A DNA stretch of 64,000 bases from CAWIVJ01 sp963839525 (lineage in GTDB: Bacteria; Cyanobacteriota; Vampirovibrionia; Gastranaerophilales; Gastranaerophilaceae), in the NCBI GenBank assembly GCA_963839525.1, contig CAWIVJ010000005.1:372001-436000 (forward strand), given 5' to 3'. This document shows, piece by piece, positions 1 through 8,984 of the stretch; positions within the stretch are counted from its first letter, which is position 1, and the number at the start of each line of letters is the position of its first letter. The position numbers and the translations under genes were made by a program. Below the pieces are notes generated by a model. That model did no database searches, had not been told where the DNA came from, and saw nothing but the letters and a program-made list of their open reading frames with translations.

Positions 1-1547
1 TTGGTACATGTCTGGAAAGATTCATCGGGAGTTGTTGAATAACAATTTAAATTTAAACAATCATTCCAGTCAGCTCTGCCTATTAAAGGTAAGCCATGAG
101 GACCTAAATTATTCATTACATGTGCAAGCGAACGGCGAATATGCTCCATAAGCGTATCTGCTAATTCCGGGTCATTATTAAACGGAACTTTTTCTCTTAA
201 AATGCTGTAATCGCCGGTTTCTTTTATATAAGCCAGTGTTGAAAGAACCATCCAGATAGGATCATCGTTGAAATCACCTCCTATATCGGAGTTTCCTTTT
301 TTAGTTAATGGCTGATACTGGTGGTAAGCTCCCCCGTCAGGAAGCTGGGTAGCAGCTAAATCAAGGATTCTTTCTCTTGCTCTTTCGGGAATCATTCCCA
401 CAAATCCTAATATATCCTGGTTGGAATCACGGAATCCCATTCCGCGGCCAATTCCGGATTCGAAATAAGAAGCACTTCGGGAAAGATTAAAAGTAACCAT
501 ACATTGATAAGGATTCCAGATGTTTACCATTCTTTCAAGCTTTTCATCTTCACATTCGATTTTATATACACCCTGGACTTTTGACCAGTAATCGGCAAGT
601 TCTTTCATTGCTTCGTCAACTTGTTTTGAATCAGAAAACTTTTCCATAAGTTTTAGAGCTTTTGTTTTATTTATTACACCTGGCTTTTCCCATTTTTGAT
701 CCTGCTCGTTTTCAACATAACCAAGCACAAAAATTAATTCTTTGCTTTCGTTCGGAGCTAAATCTAAATCAAAATAATGAGAAGCAATAGGTGACCATCC
801 GTCAGCAACAGAATTATTGGCTTTTCCGTTTTTAACAGCTTGAGGATTATCAAAGCCGTTATAAAGACCTATAAAAGATTCTCTATCTGTATCAAAGCCT
901 GAAACAGGCGAATTTACACCATAGAAGGAGTAATGGTTTCTGCGTTCTCTGTATTCGGTTTTATGATAAATTACATTTCCTTCAACTTCTACTTCTCCTG
1001 TACTGAAATTGCGTTGGAAGTTAGTCATGTCATCATAAGCATTCCATAAACAAAATTCGACAAAAGAAAACAGTTTAATTTTTTTATTATCCGAACTCAG
1101 GTTTTTAACTGTAACTTTATGTATTTCACAATTACTGCCAAGAGGAATAAAGAATAACGTGTCTACTTGAACATCATTTTTTCTGCCTTGAATTTTTGTA
1201 TAACTCATACCATGACGGCACTCATAGTTGTCAAGTTCAGTTTTAACAGGCTGCCAACCGGGAGACCAAATGTCATCACCATCATTAATATAAAAATAGC
1301 GTCCGCCGAAATCTGCCGGTACGTTATTATAACGGTACCGTGTTATACGACGCAAACGTGCATCCTGATAGAAACAATATCCACCGGCTGTATTTGAAAT
1401 CAAACCTAAAAAATCTTGGGTTCCGAGGTAATTTATCCATGGGGAAGGTGTCTGCGGATTGGTTATTACATATTCTTTATTAACATCATCAAAATAACCG
1501 TATTTTGTTTTCAGATCTTCATTTTTACTAATTACATTAACACTCAT
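1..1547 (-). CDS. Cellobiose phosphorylase (GH94), 3' end cut by window edge
   Basis: I translated about 515 codons from the ATG at 1547 down to the window edge; the family is usually about 810 residues, so roughly a third is missing. The enzyme phosphorolyses cellobiose to glucose 1-phosphate and glucose in the cytoplasm. The N-terminus reads YGYFDDVNKEYVITNP and continues with SPWINYLG, ARLRRITRYRYNNVP, GGRYFYI and YECRHG, then SRSASYFESGIGRGMGFRDS; these closely match clostridial cellobiose phosphorylases as I remember them. GRADWNDCLNL near residue 505 holds the conserved general-acid aspartate of the family. The start is fixed by AAGGAGG seven bases upstream. It is transcribed alone from a clear promoter. 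Other GH94 specificities (cellodextrin, chitobiose) are less likely. Confidence 0.93.
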   Translation of the reverse strand, partial: MSVNVISKNEDLKTKYGYFDDVNKEYVITNPQTPSPWINYLGTQDFLGLISNTAGGYCFYQDARLRRITRYRYNNVPADFGGRYFYINDGDDIWSPGWQPVKTELDNYECRHGMSYTKIQGRKNDVQVDTLFFIPLGSNCEIHKVTVKNLSSDNKKIKLFSFVEFCLWNAYDDMTNFQRNFSTGEVEVEGNVIYHKTEYRERRNHYSFYGVNSPVSGFDTDRESFIGLYNGFDNPQAVKNGKANNSVADGWSPIASHYFDLDLAPNESKELIFVLGYVENEQDQKWEKPGVINKTKALKLMEKFSDSKQVDEAMKELADYWSKVQGVYKIECEDEKLERMVNIWNPYQCMVTFNLSRSASYFESGIGRGMGFRDSNQDILGFVGMIPERARERILDLAATQLPDGGAYHQYQPLTKKGNSDIGGDFNDDPIWMVLSTLAYIKETGDYSILREKVPFNNDPELADTLMEHIRRSLAHVMNNLGPHGLPLIGRADWNDCLNLNCYSTTPDESFQTCT

Positions 1548-1577
1548 AAATACCTCCTTAATATAAACCCTAGTGTA

Positions 1578-1607
1578 ATCATAAAACAATCGTTGTTTCT
1601 TTGTCAA
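1578..1607 (-). promoter_or_regulatory. Promoter with embedded palindromic operator for the GH94 gene
   Basis: Read on the minus strand, there is a perfect TTGACA -35 (1602-1607), an 18-bp spacer and TATGAT -10 (1578-1583). The spacer contains the perfect inverted repeat AAACAA-TCG-TTGTTT (1584-1598). A repressor bound there would block polymerase, as expected for a substrate-induced sugar gene. The identity of the repressor is unknown; none is encoded next to it. Confidence 0.75.
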
Positions 1608-1631
1608 GATAAAATATACTTTGCCAAACAC

Positions 1632-1678
1632 CTATTGGAATGCTTCGTAACCTTAGATTTCTCACAATGACATAACGA
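1632..1678. repeat. REP-like dispersed element, copy 1
   Basis: On the minus strand this reads TGTCATTGTGAG, then AAATCTAAGG and ACGAAGCATTCC. It has the same layout as the element at 12517-12556 (CATTGCGAGGAG ... CGCGGTAATCC), a type of short palindromic dispersed repeat that is common in many bacterial genomes. It lies between the end of the 639-residue gene and the GH94 promoter. The call rests on resemblance only. Confidence 0.45.
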
Positions 1679-3598
1679 TTATTTTTCAAGCAATTTTGCA
1701 AAATCTAGCTTAGCTTTTCGTGCAGCTTCTTTAACAAAATTTGCAGAAGCAGGATTATTAATTATTTCATCTAATTTAAGTATATAATTTTTTCCGAATT
1801 GCTCAGCATTTTGTTTGTGTATACTGCTTAGTACAGCTCCGATATCAGGTACTTCTCCACCGATTTTAATAACGCCTTTTTGCATTATATGACTTATAAA
1901 TTCATTAGAGAAACCTTCCTTTTGTAATTTTTGAATTAAATCTTCTACACTGAAATTATGATTATACGAACCTGCTAATATTTTTTCTTTCAGAACTTTT
2001 ACAAGTCTTGGAACTTCGCTAAGAAGTTTATTTGGATCATTCTCAAGTGCTTCTGTAGCTTCTTTCGCAGCTTTATCAAAGATTTTTGCCATTTCTTTTT
2101 CAGCTTTATCATGCTTCATTCTCTTGAAGAATTGCTTGAAATTTATCCATGCTTTTTCTTGACCTCCAACCAGCTTTAGAATATTATCAAGCTGTTTCTT
2201 TGTTAATTTACCTATTTTAGAAAGGTCTATTTCAAAAGTTTTTGCAAAATCAGAGAACTCTTCCTTCATTGGTATAGGCATATCTTTAAGTTTTTTTCTA
2301 GCTTTAATTGCTACACCCGATTCTATGCCTCTTTCTAAAGCTAATAATAAGAAGAAGAATGAAAGCGCTGCCCATATTATACCTTTACCTTCGTCTTTAT
2401 CGACTTTATGAGCACCTGATAAGGCGGTAGCTCCTGATAATACTACCGGAATACCTAATATCGGAGCACCTTTGACCGCTCTTTCAAGACCATAAGTAAC
2501 AAGTCCTATATTATCTGCATATTGCCCTGCTTTTGCTACGTTAAAGCATGCTTTTCGGGCTTTATCACCTTTTATTACACCTACTCTTTCCAGTAAATCT
2601 TCAATTGCTAAAAGAGCTCCGCCTATAGCTAATAGTCCGGCGCAAGTATGTAAACGGTAAGAATGTGTTTTTATTCCCGATTCAACAACAGTTTCTCCGT
2701 TTGCAAGTACTTTTTGTGTCATTGTAATTGTTGAAGATCTTATTTTAAAGAATTTATTTTTGAAGAAATGCTTAGCTTCATCTCTTACCCCTTTAGTTCT
2801 ACTAAGCAGATTAGCAGCTTGAGAACCTACAAATCCTATTGTTTTTGCAGTATCATTTAAACCTGCTCCTATATTTTGGAATATATATTTTACTTTATCC
2901 AGACCTTTTTTATGCGATAAAGTAGCGTCATTTAACTTTAGAGAAATATTATTTTCAAGCGCCCTTCCCGAAAGAAGTGTAGCCATACCTATGCTCATTA
3001 AGCCATAACCTGCCGGAGTAGTGATGATAGGAGCAGCTAAAAGGTTGCCTATCACTTCTCCTGCTGACATAAGGGGAACACGCAAAGCTACGCCTGTTAA
3101 AAATCCTGCTGTTCCGGAAACAGCAAGAGCAGCTTTAGCAAAAAGTAATCCTGTTTTACCAAATTCTGTTTCAGGAACAATATGCCCATATTCGCCTTCA
3201 TGAGATTTACCTTTTTTCTTTTCATGAGATTTTCCGGAGCTTGAAACTTGTTCAGAAGTTATTGATGCTTCCGGTTTAGCTTTTTTTTCAAGTTTGTGGT
3301 CTTGATGTTTATTTTTATGGCGAGATTTTTTTACCATCGAATCGTAAATCAGGCCTGTACCGCCAACTCCAAAACCTACTACGGATATTGTTGCGGTTAT
3401 AGCGCCGGCTATTTTATCAAAATTTTTAACAATAAGCCAATTTTTAAAATCCTTAAAATAAGAATCTCTTATTTTTAATTTTCCTGCCCCCCGAAAATTA
3501 ACATTTTGTCCTAAATTTATCTGATTTCGTTTTTTATTTTTTAAAAGTAACCTTTCATTAGGTTTTTGTGCCAGATTAAGACCAGTTCTAATTGCCAT
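1679..3598 (-). CDS. Large hypothetical multi-pass membrane protein with N-terminal NxNFRG motif
   Basis: This 639-residue protein belongs to no family I recognise. The first 50 residues are polar and lysine/asparagine-rich with QNVNFRG at 31-37 and no signal peptide. Hydrophobic stretches follow at about 62-88, 150-215, 318-345 and 375-425, separated by a charged, lysine-rich loop (about 90-145). The C-terminal 200 residues are soluble, highly charged and predicted helical. The gene is monocistronic, read towards GH94, with weak translation signals at the ATG at 3598. The N-terminal motif recurs in three other unrelated proteins of this window (28762, 30042, 59035), which suggests a shared sorting or processing signal. 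Confidence 0.75.
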   Translation of the reverse strand: MAIRTGLNLAQKPNERLLLKNKKRNQINLGQNVNFRGAGKLKIRDSYFKDFKNWLIVKNFDKIAGAITATISVVGFGVGGTGLIYDSMVKKSRHKNKHQDHKLEKKAKPEASITSEQVSSSGKSHEKKKGKSHEGEYGHIVPETEFGKTGLLFAKAALAVSGTAGFLTGVALRVPLMSAGEVIGNLLAAPIITTPAGYGLMSIGMATLLSGRALENNISLKLNDATLSHKKGLDKVKYIFQNIGAGLNDTAKTIGFVGSQAANLLSRTKGVRDEAKHFFKNKFFKIRSSTITMTQKVLANGETVVESGIKTHSYRLHTCAGLLAIGGALLAIEDLLERVGVIKGDKARKACFNVAKAGQYADNIGLVTYGLERAVKGAPILGIPVVLSGATALSGAHKVDKDEGKGIIWAALSFFFLLLALERGIESGVAIKARKKLKDMPIPMKEEFSDFAKTFEIDLSKIGKLTKKQLDNILKLVGGQEKAWINFKQFFKRMKHDKAEKEMAKIFDKAAKEATEALENDPNKLLSEVPRLVKVLKEKILAGSYNHNFSVEDLIQKLQKEGFSNEFISHIMQKGVIKIGGEVPDIGAVLSSIHKQNAEQFGKNYILKLDEIINNPASANFVKEAARKAKLDFAKLLEK

Positions 3599-3939
3599 GG
3601 ATACCTACACTTTTGTTAACTAACTTATAAACACTTTAATAACGAAAAAGACCTGAAAAAATTATTTTATCACATGTATAAATACTGTGATTAAAAAAAT
3701 TTGCTAGTGATTTTAAAAAAAAATTTTACAATATTTCTACAAACCCTTAAAAATAGGTATTTTAGACTCAAAAAATTTGAATTAACATATCTTTACAAAG
3801 GATATTTCTGAAATATTTTTTAATACATATTAAGTATAATTATTGCTTAATTTATTATACTTAACATTGAACATATAGGTAATGTTTTAAGTGAAAGATT
3901 TATTTAAAATGACTTAGTATTAATAAAGGAGGTATAGAT
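3599..3939. other. Divergent intergenic region, no gene seen
   Basis: 341 bp of very AT-rich DNA between the start of the membrane-protein gene and the start of the ferredoxin gene. I see no open frame of note, no RNA structure and no convincing consensus promoter, although both divergent promoters must lie here. Confidence 0.6.
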
Positions 3940-4119
3940 ATGCGTGTTGAAATTATTGAAGGCTGTACTGCTTGCGGACTTTGCGAATCTATTAACAGTG
4001 ATGTTTTTAAAGTAAACGGAAAAGCTCATGTAAATAATGATAAAATTAAAGGTAATGAACAAGATTGCAGAGAAGCCGCTGCACAATGTCCTGTAAATGT
4101 TATAAAAATACATGAATAA
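3940..4119 (+). CDS. Small [4Fe-4S] ferredoxin
   Basis: A 59-residue protein that carries single electrons in the cytoplasm. Cluster ligands are the CTACGLC motif (Cys9, Cys12, Cys15) and Cys50 in QCPVNVI; Cys43 is an extra cysteine. The spacing is that of the single-cluster ferredoxins found in clostridia and thermophiles. The ATG at 3940 is preceded by a strong AAAGGAGG seven bases upstream, and a stem-loop terminator follows 21 bases after the stop, so it is a single-gene transcript. It is a plausible electron partner for the HydABC hydrogenase at 10745-14694, which would use reduced ferredoxin together with NADH; that partnership is inferred. Confidence 0.93.
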   Translation: MRVEIIEGCTACGLCESINSDVFKVNGKAHVNNDKIKGNEQDCREAAAQCPVNVIKIHE

Positions 4120-4140
4120 TTAGGATATTTTTAAATTATT

Positions 4141-4170
4141 AAAAAAGAGGGAATAATTCCCTCTTTTTTG
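4141..4170. terminator. Bidirectional rho-independent terminator
   Basis: A stem AAGAGGGAA / TTCCCTCTT with a short loop, flanked by A6 on the left and T6 on the right, so it can end both the ferredoxin transcript (+) and the epimerase-family operon (-). Confidence 0.85.
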
Positions 4171-4205
4171 TTGTTTTTTAGTTATTAGTTTTATGTGGTA
4201 AAAAT

Positions 4206-6140
4206 CTAACTTACAGGTTCAAACTCTACCATTATTTCAGCATTATGTTTAAGTTCTTTCTCCAATAATTCTATTTGATAGTAGTATTCACAGCAAAGAT
4301 TGTGGTTAACAAGAGGTCTTTCAATACCGTTTACCGTTATTTTGCTGATTTTGAGAGTCCCTTTTTTGAAGAAATCCGGTAATACATTTATTGATTTCAT
4401 GCCACAGTTTAAATTAGGTTTGAAAAACAAGCAGAAGGGTTCTTTTGCAACATAACTTCTAATATAAATATGGGCAAGGTAATTTAATTCAAGAGCATGA
4501 TATCCTGCTACAGCGTGACCTCCTTTGTTAGCGTAGTCTCCAAGCATATAAGGTAATCCGTCATCTGTTGTTCTAAAATAGATTCCTCCCTGATTCCTGT
4601 CAAGAAAATATAAATTCCAGAAAAATATGGTTTCTCTTGCAAGTTTTAAATATTTTTCATTTCCTGTTTGGCCATATAAAATTAAATAAGCAAGAATCCC
4701 TTGTTCCTGCTGCCAAAAGTCTTTTGTATTTCCCCAGGTAAAGTCAATAAAACTATCTTTATCGGGCTCTCTTTCTACTGCATCAAAAATTCCGCCCCTT
4801 GCCTGATCAACTGCAAGAGTGCTTATTTTTTCTGTAATATCATTAGCCATATCTGACATTTTTTCAATAATGTCTTCGGGCAAATAATAAGAATTTGCTA
4901 CCCGTGTCAAATTCCATGCAATTTTCAAATTATGACCGCATATGGCTCTATTCTTCTGCCATCTCCAATTATGATCCGTATCCCAATTTTCCTTAAATCT
5001 TTCGTTTACAAAAGGACTTGAGTCTCGATTTGGAAATTTTTCAACAATTAGGCTTGATGTTTCAATTAATAACTCCTTACACTGTTCTATAAACTGAAGA
5101 ATTTCTTTTGAGCAGCAATCTTTTGGAATAGGATCAAGAGCCAGAAGAATATTAATAAGGTAAGCAGGTAAATGATCTCCTATTGAATTCCAATTCTTCT
5201 TTGATTTGTTATCTCCCAAAGCATCTGTATCAGTTTTTAGTGTTGCATAATCAAGGTGAGAAAAATAGCCTTTATTTTGATAGTCATAGAAGAATTTTTT
5301 GAAAGAATTTACAGTAGCTTTTATGTCATTAAGAACTTCCCAATCAAGTGTTATTCTGTAGTATTGGGTAAGTCCTGCAAGGCAATAAATTTGTTCATAA
5401 AGCGGAATTGTGCCAAAATCATCAGAATTTTGCGAAGTCATAAGTATATCAATCTTATCATTTACAACTTTTTTCCCAAAAGCCCAAAAACATGTTTGAC
5501 CGTCATTGCTTAAGCTTCTAAACCAATTTCGCTGATATAAAACACCTTCTTTTGCTGCGTCAAGATAACGCTCACAGCCTGTTAATAAATATGCGGACGA
5601 AAGTCCGTATATTAGCCTTGATAATGTTGCGCTTTCTTGAATATTATTGTCTTGTAAAGGTTTTCCTGAAATTCCGATGTTTGTTTCGTACTTTGTAAAA
5701 TTATAAGTTTGGTCTTCAAACAGGTAATTAAGCCAGGTATCTGCAAAGCTTGATATTTGTGTAAGCCACCAGTGACCATCTTCAAATAAAAAATGTCCGT
5801 AAGAATCACTTTTTTCTTCATAAGACTGGGTTATATTAATTATTCTAGCGTCAAAATGCTTTTTATCGTTATCTATAATATAGATTCCATATATTGATAC
5901 GAGAATATTTTCTTTGATATAATACTTAATTTTTTCTTCAATAGAACCTAGTCTTGCCCCGCTTGTTTTTACCCTGTCTCTGTCAACACCATCCGCATTT
6001 TTCAGAAATCTGAAATCTGTTTCACTTCCTACACGAACATCGACATTACCGCTTTCACATTGAATTATAAAAGTTTTATTCTCTGCATCGATTAAGGTAA
6101 CATTCCCCATTAAACTTGTACTATAAGTGTATTTTTGCAT
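4206..6140 (-). CDS. AGE-superfamily (N-acylglucosamine/cellobiose 2-epimerase-like) protein
   Basis: 644 residues. About 110-590 form an (alpha/alpha)6-type barrel with epimerase-family motifs: CGHNLKIAWNL near 400, FWQQEQGILAYLIL near 480 and NKGGHAVAGYHALE near 550. Family members epimerise or isomerise sugars such as N-acetylglucosamine, mannose or cellobiose at C2. The first 110 residues are an added domain rich in beta strands, and the C-terminal 70 residues another, so the protein is longer than the usual 390-420. It is the last gene of a PfpI-glgX operon (15 bp after glgX), which suggests a glucan or disaccharide substrate; a role beside the GH94 enzyme in cellobiose use is possible. 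The exact activity is not decided. Confidence 0.7.
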   Translation of the reverse strand: MQKYTYSTSLMGNVTLIDAENKTFIIQCESGNVDVRVGSETDFRFLKNADGVDRDRVKTSGARLGSIEEKIKYYIKENILVSIYGIYIIDNDKKHFDARIINITQSYEEKSDSYGHFLFEDGHWWLTQISSFADTWLNYLFEDQTYNFTKYETNIGISGKPLQDNNIQESATLSRLIYGLSSAYLLTGCERYLDAAKEGVLYQRNWFRSLSNDGQTCFWAFGKKVVNDKIDILMTSQNSDDFGTIPLYEQIYCLAGLTQYYRITLDWEVLNDIKATVNSFKKFFYDYQNKGYFSHLDYATLKTDTDALGDNKSKKNWNSIGDHLPAYLINILLALDPIPKDCCSKEILQFIEQCKELLIETSSLIVEKFPNRDSSPFVNERFKENWDTDHNWRWQKNRAICGHNLKIAWNLTRVANSYYLPEDIIEKMSDMANDITEKISTLAVDQARGGIFDAVEREPDKDSFIDFTWGNTKDFWQQEQGILAYLILYGQTGNEKYLKLARETIFFWNLYFLDRNQGGIYFRTTDDGLPYMLGDYANKGGHAVAGYHALELNYLAHIYIRSYVAKEPFCLFFKPNLNCGMKSINVLPDFFKKGTLKISKITVNGIERPLVNHNLCCEYYYQIELLEKELKHNAEIMVEFEPVS

Positions 6141-6154
6141 TATTCTTCTCCTTT

Positions 6155-8212
6155 TTAGACTTTTTGTTTTGAAACTAAAACTACAAGACTCCTTGGTTGA
6201 ACAAGATATGTATTCTGAGAATGGAAAATATCCTCATCATTTTGTTTTTCAGCAGTGTCGGTATATATAAACCAGCTTCTGTTGTCAAGTTGCGGTATTT
6301 GAAAATTCAGAGGTTCGCCAAACATATTCATCATTACATGGATATCCTGATCTTTAAATTTTTCTAAACTATCTTGTTTTCTGAAATTAGGTATATTTTC
6401 ATCGGCAACTCCTGCAATAGTGAAAGCAAGTGTTCGTGTAAAAGGATTTTTCCAACCGGGGTTATTTAATTTTAAACCGTGCCAGGTTATATCTTTTAAT
6501 CCTCTTGTGTGCATTTCCGGTACTTTACCTGTATAAAAATGCCTTGTTTGTAAAAAATATGTTTGTTTTCTAAGATTAATCATCTTTTGGAAAAATTTAA
6601 ATATCTCTTCATTTTTTTCTAAAAAATCCCAATTTAACCACCCTTGTTCATTATCAAGCTGATAACCGTTATCATTTCCGTTTTGGGTTCTTCTCATTTC
6701 GTCACCGGAAAGCACCATAGGAACTCCTTTTGAAAGAAAAAGAATTGCGATAAGATTTTTTATCTGCTGTTGTCTTAGTTTATTAATTTCTGGATTGTTT
6801 GTTTCCCCGTTTACTCCGTAGTCCCAGCTGCATTGACGTTCGTTTGTATAGGAAACAAGATCATTTAAAGTAAGTCCGTCATGACAAGTTATAAAATTTA
6901 CACTATTAATAGGCAGGTGCCCGGTTTTTTCATATAAATCGGCACTTCCTGAAATTCTTTTTGCCACTTCTCCAATAATTCCCTGATCTCCTTTTACAAA
7001 ACGCCTAATGCAATCTCTGTATCTACCATTCCACTGAGACCATCTAAAACCATGAATATTACCCAGCTGATATAATTGACCTGAGCCGTCTCCTCCCCAA
7101 GGTTCCGCAATAAGTTTACAGTCCGTAAGAGTATCTCTTAGTTCAATTTCCCATAAAACAGGCGGGTATTCAAGAACATTTCCGTGAGTATCAAGGGTTA
7201 AAACCGTTCCTAAATCAAATCTAAATCCGTCAACTCGCATTTCCATAGCCCAAAATTCAAGACTCTCAAGAATTAATTTTTGGACAATAGGATGGTTGCA
7301 GCTGAGAGAGTTACCGCAACCCGAATAATTATTATATTTTCCATCTTCATCAAATGAATAATAAAGATTATTATCAAAACCTTTGAAATTAATGACAGGT
7401 CCTTCTTCATTTCCTTCTCTGGTATGATTGTAAACAACATCAAGAAAAACTTCAATTCCGTTTCTATGAAGTTCTTTTACCATATTTCTAAATTCATTAA
7501 TTTGATTAGATTCTTCAGGAGAAATACAATAAGCCGAATGGGGAGCAAAAAATCCTACAGTACTGTAACCCCAGTAATTATCTTCTTTTTCGTCAAATTG
7601 CATTACAGGCATAAGTTCAACCGCATTAACTCCGAGTTTTTTTAAATGGGGTATTTTTTCCAATATTCCTAAATAAGTTCCGGCATTTTTAACCCCTGAA
7701 GTAGGTGAATATGTAAAACCTTTAACATGCATTTCATAAATAATGGTTTCTTTAAGAGGAATATGCGGTTTTTCAACTCCTTCCCAATCGTAATTTGATA
7801 TATCCAGAACACACCCGCGCATTGAAGTTGGCATGTTATTAATATTATTGTTGGCAGAAGCATTATTAATATTCCATAGATAAGTGTCAATTCCTTTTGC
7901 ATATGGATCCAGAAGTACTTTTTTATTAATATGGCCGTTTGGTCCGTAAGCTCTGTAAGCATAATAAATACCCGGCTCCAAGTTTTCTACAAAGATATTC
8001 CAGAATCCAAAATCACAATTATCATTTTTATTTAATTCGATTGTTTGAAATGGAGAAGTATCTTTACGGTTTCGGAAAAGAAATAAATCCATTTTTGTTG
8101 CACTTGATGAGAATACAGAAAAATTAACTCCGCCGTTTCTAAAACTGGGTCCAAGCGGGCAGGGTCTTCCTTCTGTATATTTATAAACAGACTCTGTTAT
8201 TTGAGGAGACAT
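6155..8212 (-). CDS. glgX: Glycogen debranching enzyme GlgX (isoamylase type)
   Basis: 685 residues, normal for GlgX. It hydrolyses alpha-1,6 branches of phosphorylase-limited glycogen in the cytoplasm. The N-terminal starch-binding-like domain starts GRPCPLGPSFRNGGVNFSVFS; the GH13 barrel follows with DVVYNHTREG, the nucleophile aspartate in DGFRFDLGTVL, the acid glutamate in KLIAEPWGGDG and the third aspartate in FITCHDGLTLNDLVSY. MSPQITESVYKYTEGRP is chosen as start because AAGGAACACT lies just upstream and the previous gene ends 16 bp away. It feeds maltodextrins to TreY/TreZ/TreS encoded at 20-28 kb. Confidence 0.95.
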   Translation of the reverse strand: MSPQITESVYKYTEGRPCPLGPSFRNGGVNFSVFSSSATKMDLFLFRNRKDTSPFQTIELNKNDNCDFGFWNIFVENLEPGIYYAYRAYGPNGHINKKVLLDPYAKGIDTYLWNINNASANNNINNMPTSMRGCVLDISNYDWEGVEKPHIPLKETIIYEMHVKGFTYSPTSGVKNAGTYLGILEKIPHLKKLGVNAVELMPVMQFDEKEDNYWGYSTVGFFAPHSAYCISPEESNQINEFRNMVKELHRNGIEVFLDVVYNHTREGNEEGPVINFKGFDNNLYYSFDEDGKYNNYSGCGNSLSCNHPIVQKLILESLEFWAMEMRVDGFRFDLGTVLTLDTHGNVLEYPPVLWEIELRDTLTDCKLIAEPWGGDGSGQLYQLGNIHGFRWSQWNGRYRDCIRRFVKGDQGIIGEVAKRISGSADLYEKTGHLPINSVNFITCHDGLTLNDLVSYTNERQCSWDYGVNGETNNPEINKLRQQQIKNLIAILFLSKGVPMVLSGDEMRRTQNGNDNGYQLDNEQGWLNWDFLEKNEEIFKFFQKMINLRKQTYFLQTRHFYTGKVPEMHTRGLKDITWHGLKLNNPGWKNPFTRTLAFTIAGVADENIPNFRKQDSLEKFKDQDIHVMMNMFGEPLNFQIPQLDNRSWFIYTDTAEKQNDEDIFHSQNTYLVQPRSLVVLVSKQKV

Positions 8213-8228
8213 GATAGTGTTCCTTTCT

Positions 8229-8795
8229 TTAAATTAATTCAAGTATCTTTGAAGAAAATATATTGCAATGGTCTCCAGTTCTTGCTGTAACTAAATCATT
8301 ATCTATTACCAAATCACTATCAATATATTCTGCACCCATATTTTTTGCATCCGCAATTAAATTATTATGTGTGGTTATCTTTCTGCCTTTTATAATTTCT
8401 GAGATAGGTGACATAATCCATAGTCCATGACAAATAATCCCCTTAATAATGCTTTTTTCAGCAAAAACTCTTTTCATAAATTCACAGGCAGGTGCAATTT
8501 TATTTACATCCTCAGTGTATCTGAGCCTGTCAGAAACTATTCCGGCAGGTACAATTATGGCTGAATAACTTTTTAAGCTTTCATCGCTTAATTTTTCAAA
8601 ACTTTTTGTAACTTCAATCGGTATGGTCTTATATTCATGATCGAGAAAAGTCAGTTTTGGCTGTCCCCACAATCTAGTTAAAAAATCGACTTCTATTTCC
8701 TGTTCTTCAAATCTAAGCTTGTAATATAAAATTTCTTTATAATAAAAATCTGCTTCAATTAATATTCCGATTTTTTTAACTTTTGATTCTATCAT
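8229..8795 (-). CDS. DJ-1/PfpI family protein
   Basis: 188 residues with a class-I glutamine-amidotransferase-like fold. The nucleophile elbow is IICHGLWIMSP (the Cys, with the following His) and the family's C-terminal segment GRKITTHNNLIADAKNMGAEY is present. Relatives act as glyoxalase III/deglycases or stress proteins; a protease role is doubtful for most. It is the first gene of the operon PfpI-glgX-epimerase (16-bp gap to glgX), which may mean protection against reactive carbonyls formed during sugar metabolism; this is inference. A divergent promoter region separates it from the ThDP enzyme. Confidence 0.85.
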   Translation of the reverse strand: MIESKVKKIGILIEADFYYKEILYYKLRFEEQEIEVDFLTRLWGQPKLTFLDHEYKTIPIEVTKSFEKLSDESLKSYSAIIVPAGIVSDRLRYTEDVNKIAPACEFMKRVFAEKSIIKGIICHGLWIMSPISEIIKGRKITTHNNLIADAKNMGAEYIDSDLVIDNDLVTARTGDHCNIFSSKILELI

Positions 8796-8984
8796 AAGAC
8801 CTCTTTTAGAATTTCTTTTAATAATTTATATCTTTTTTAAGCATATTATTATTGCCTGACTTTACCAAAACAAATTAGACTATTAAACTAATTCTTTAAC
8901 TTTACCCAGAAGGTGAATTATTTTTTTGTACATATAATAAATCATATTTACACCGGAAATCTTTTTAAAAGGATGCCTTTAATC

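Noticed and set aside
1167..1670. Two plus-strand frames of 76 and 84 codons.
   Set aside because: They lie antisense to the GH94 gene and its promoter and show no ribosome site or similarity.
8913..8984. N-terminal extension of the ThDP enzyme from a GTG start.
   Set aside because: The leader is not conserved in the family and has no ribosome site, whereas the ATG at 8985 does.
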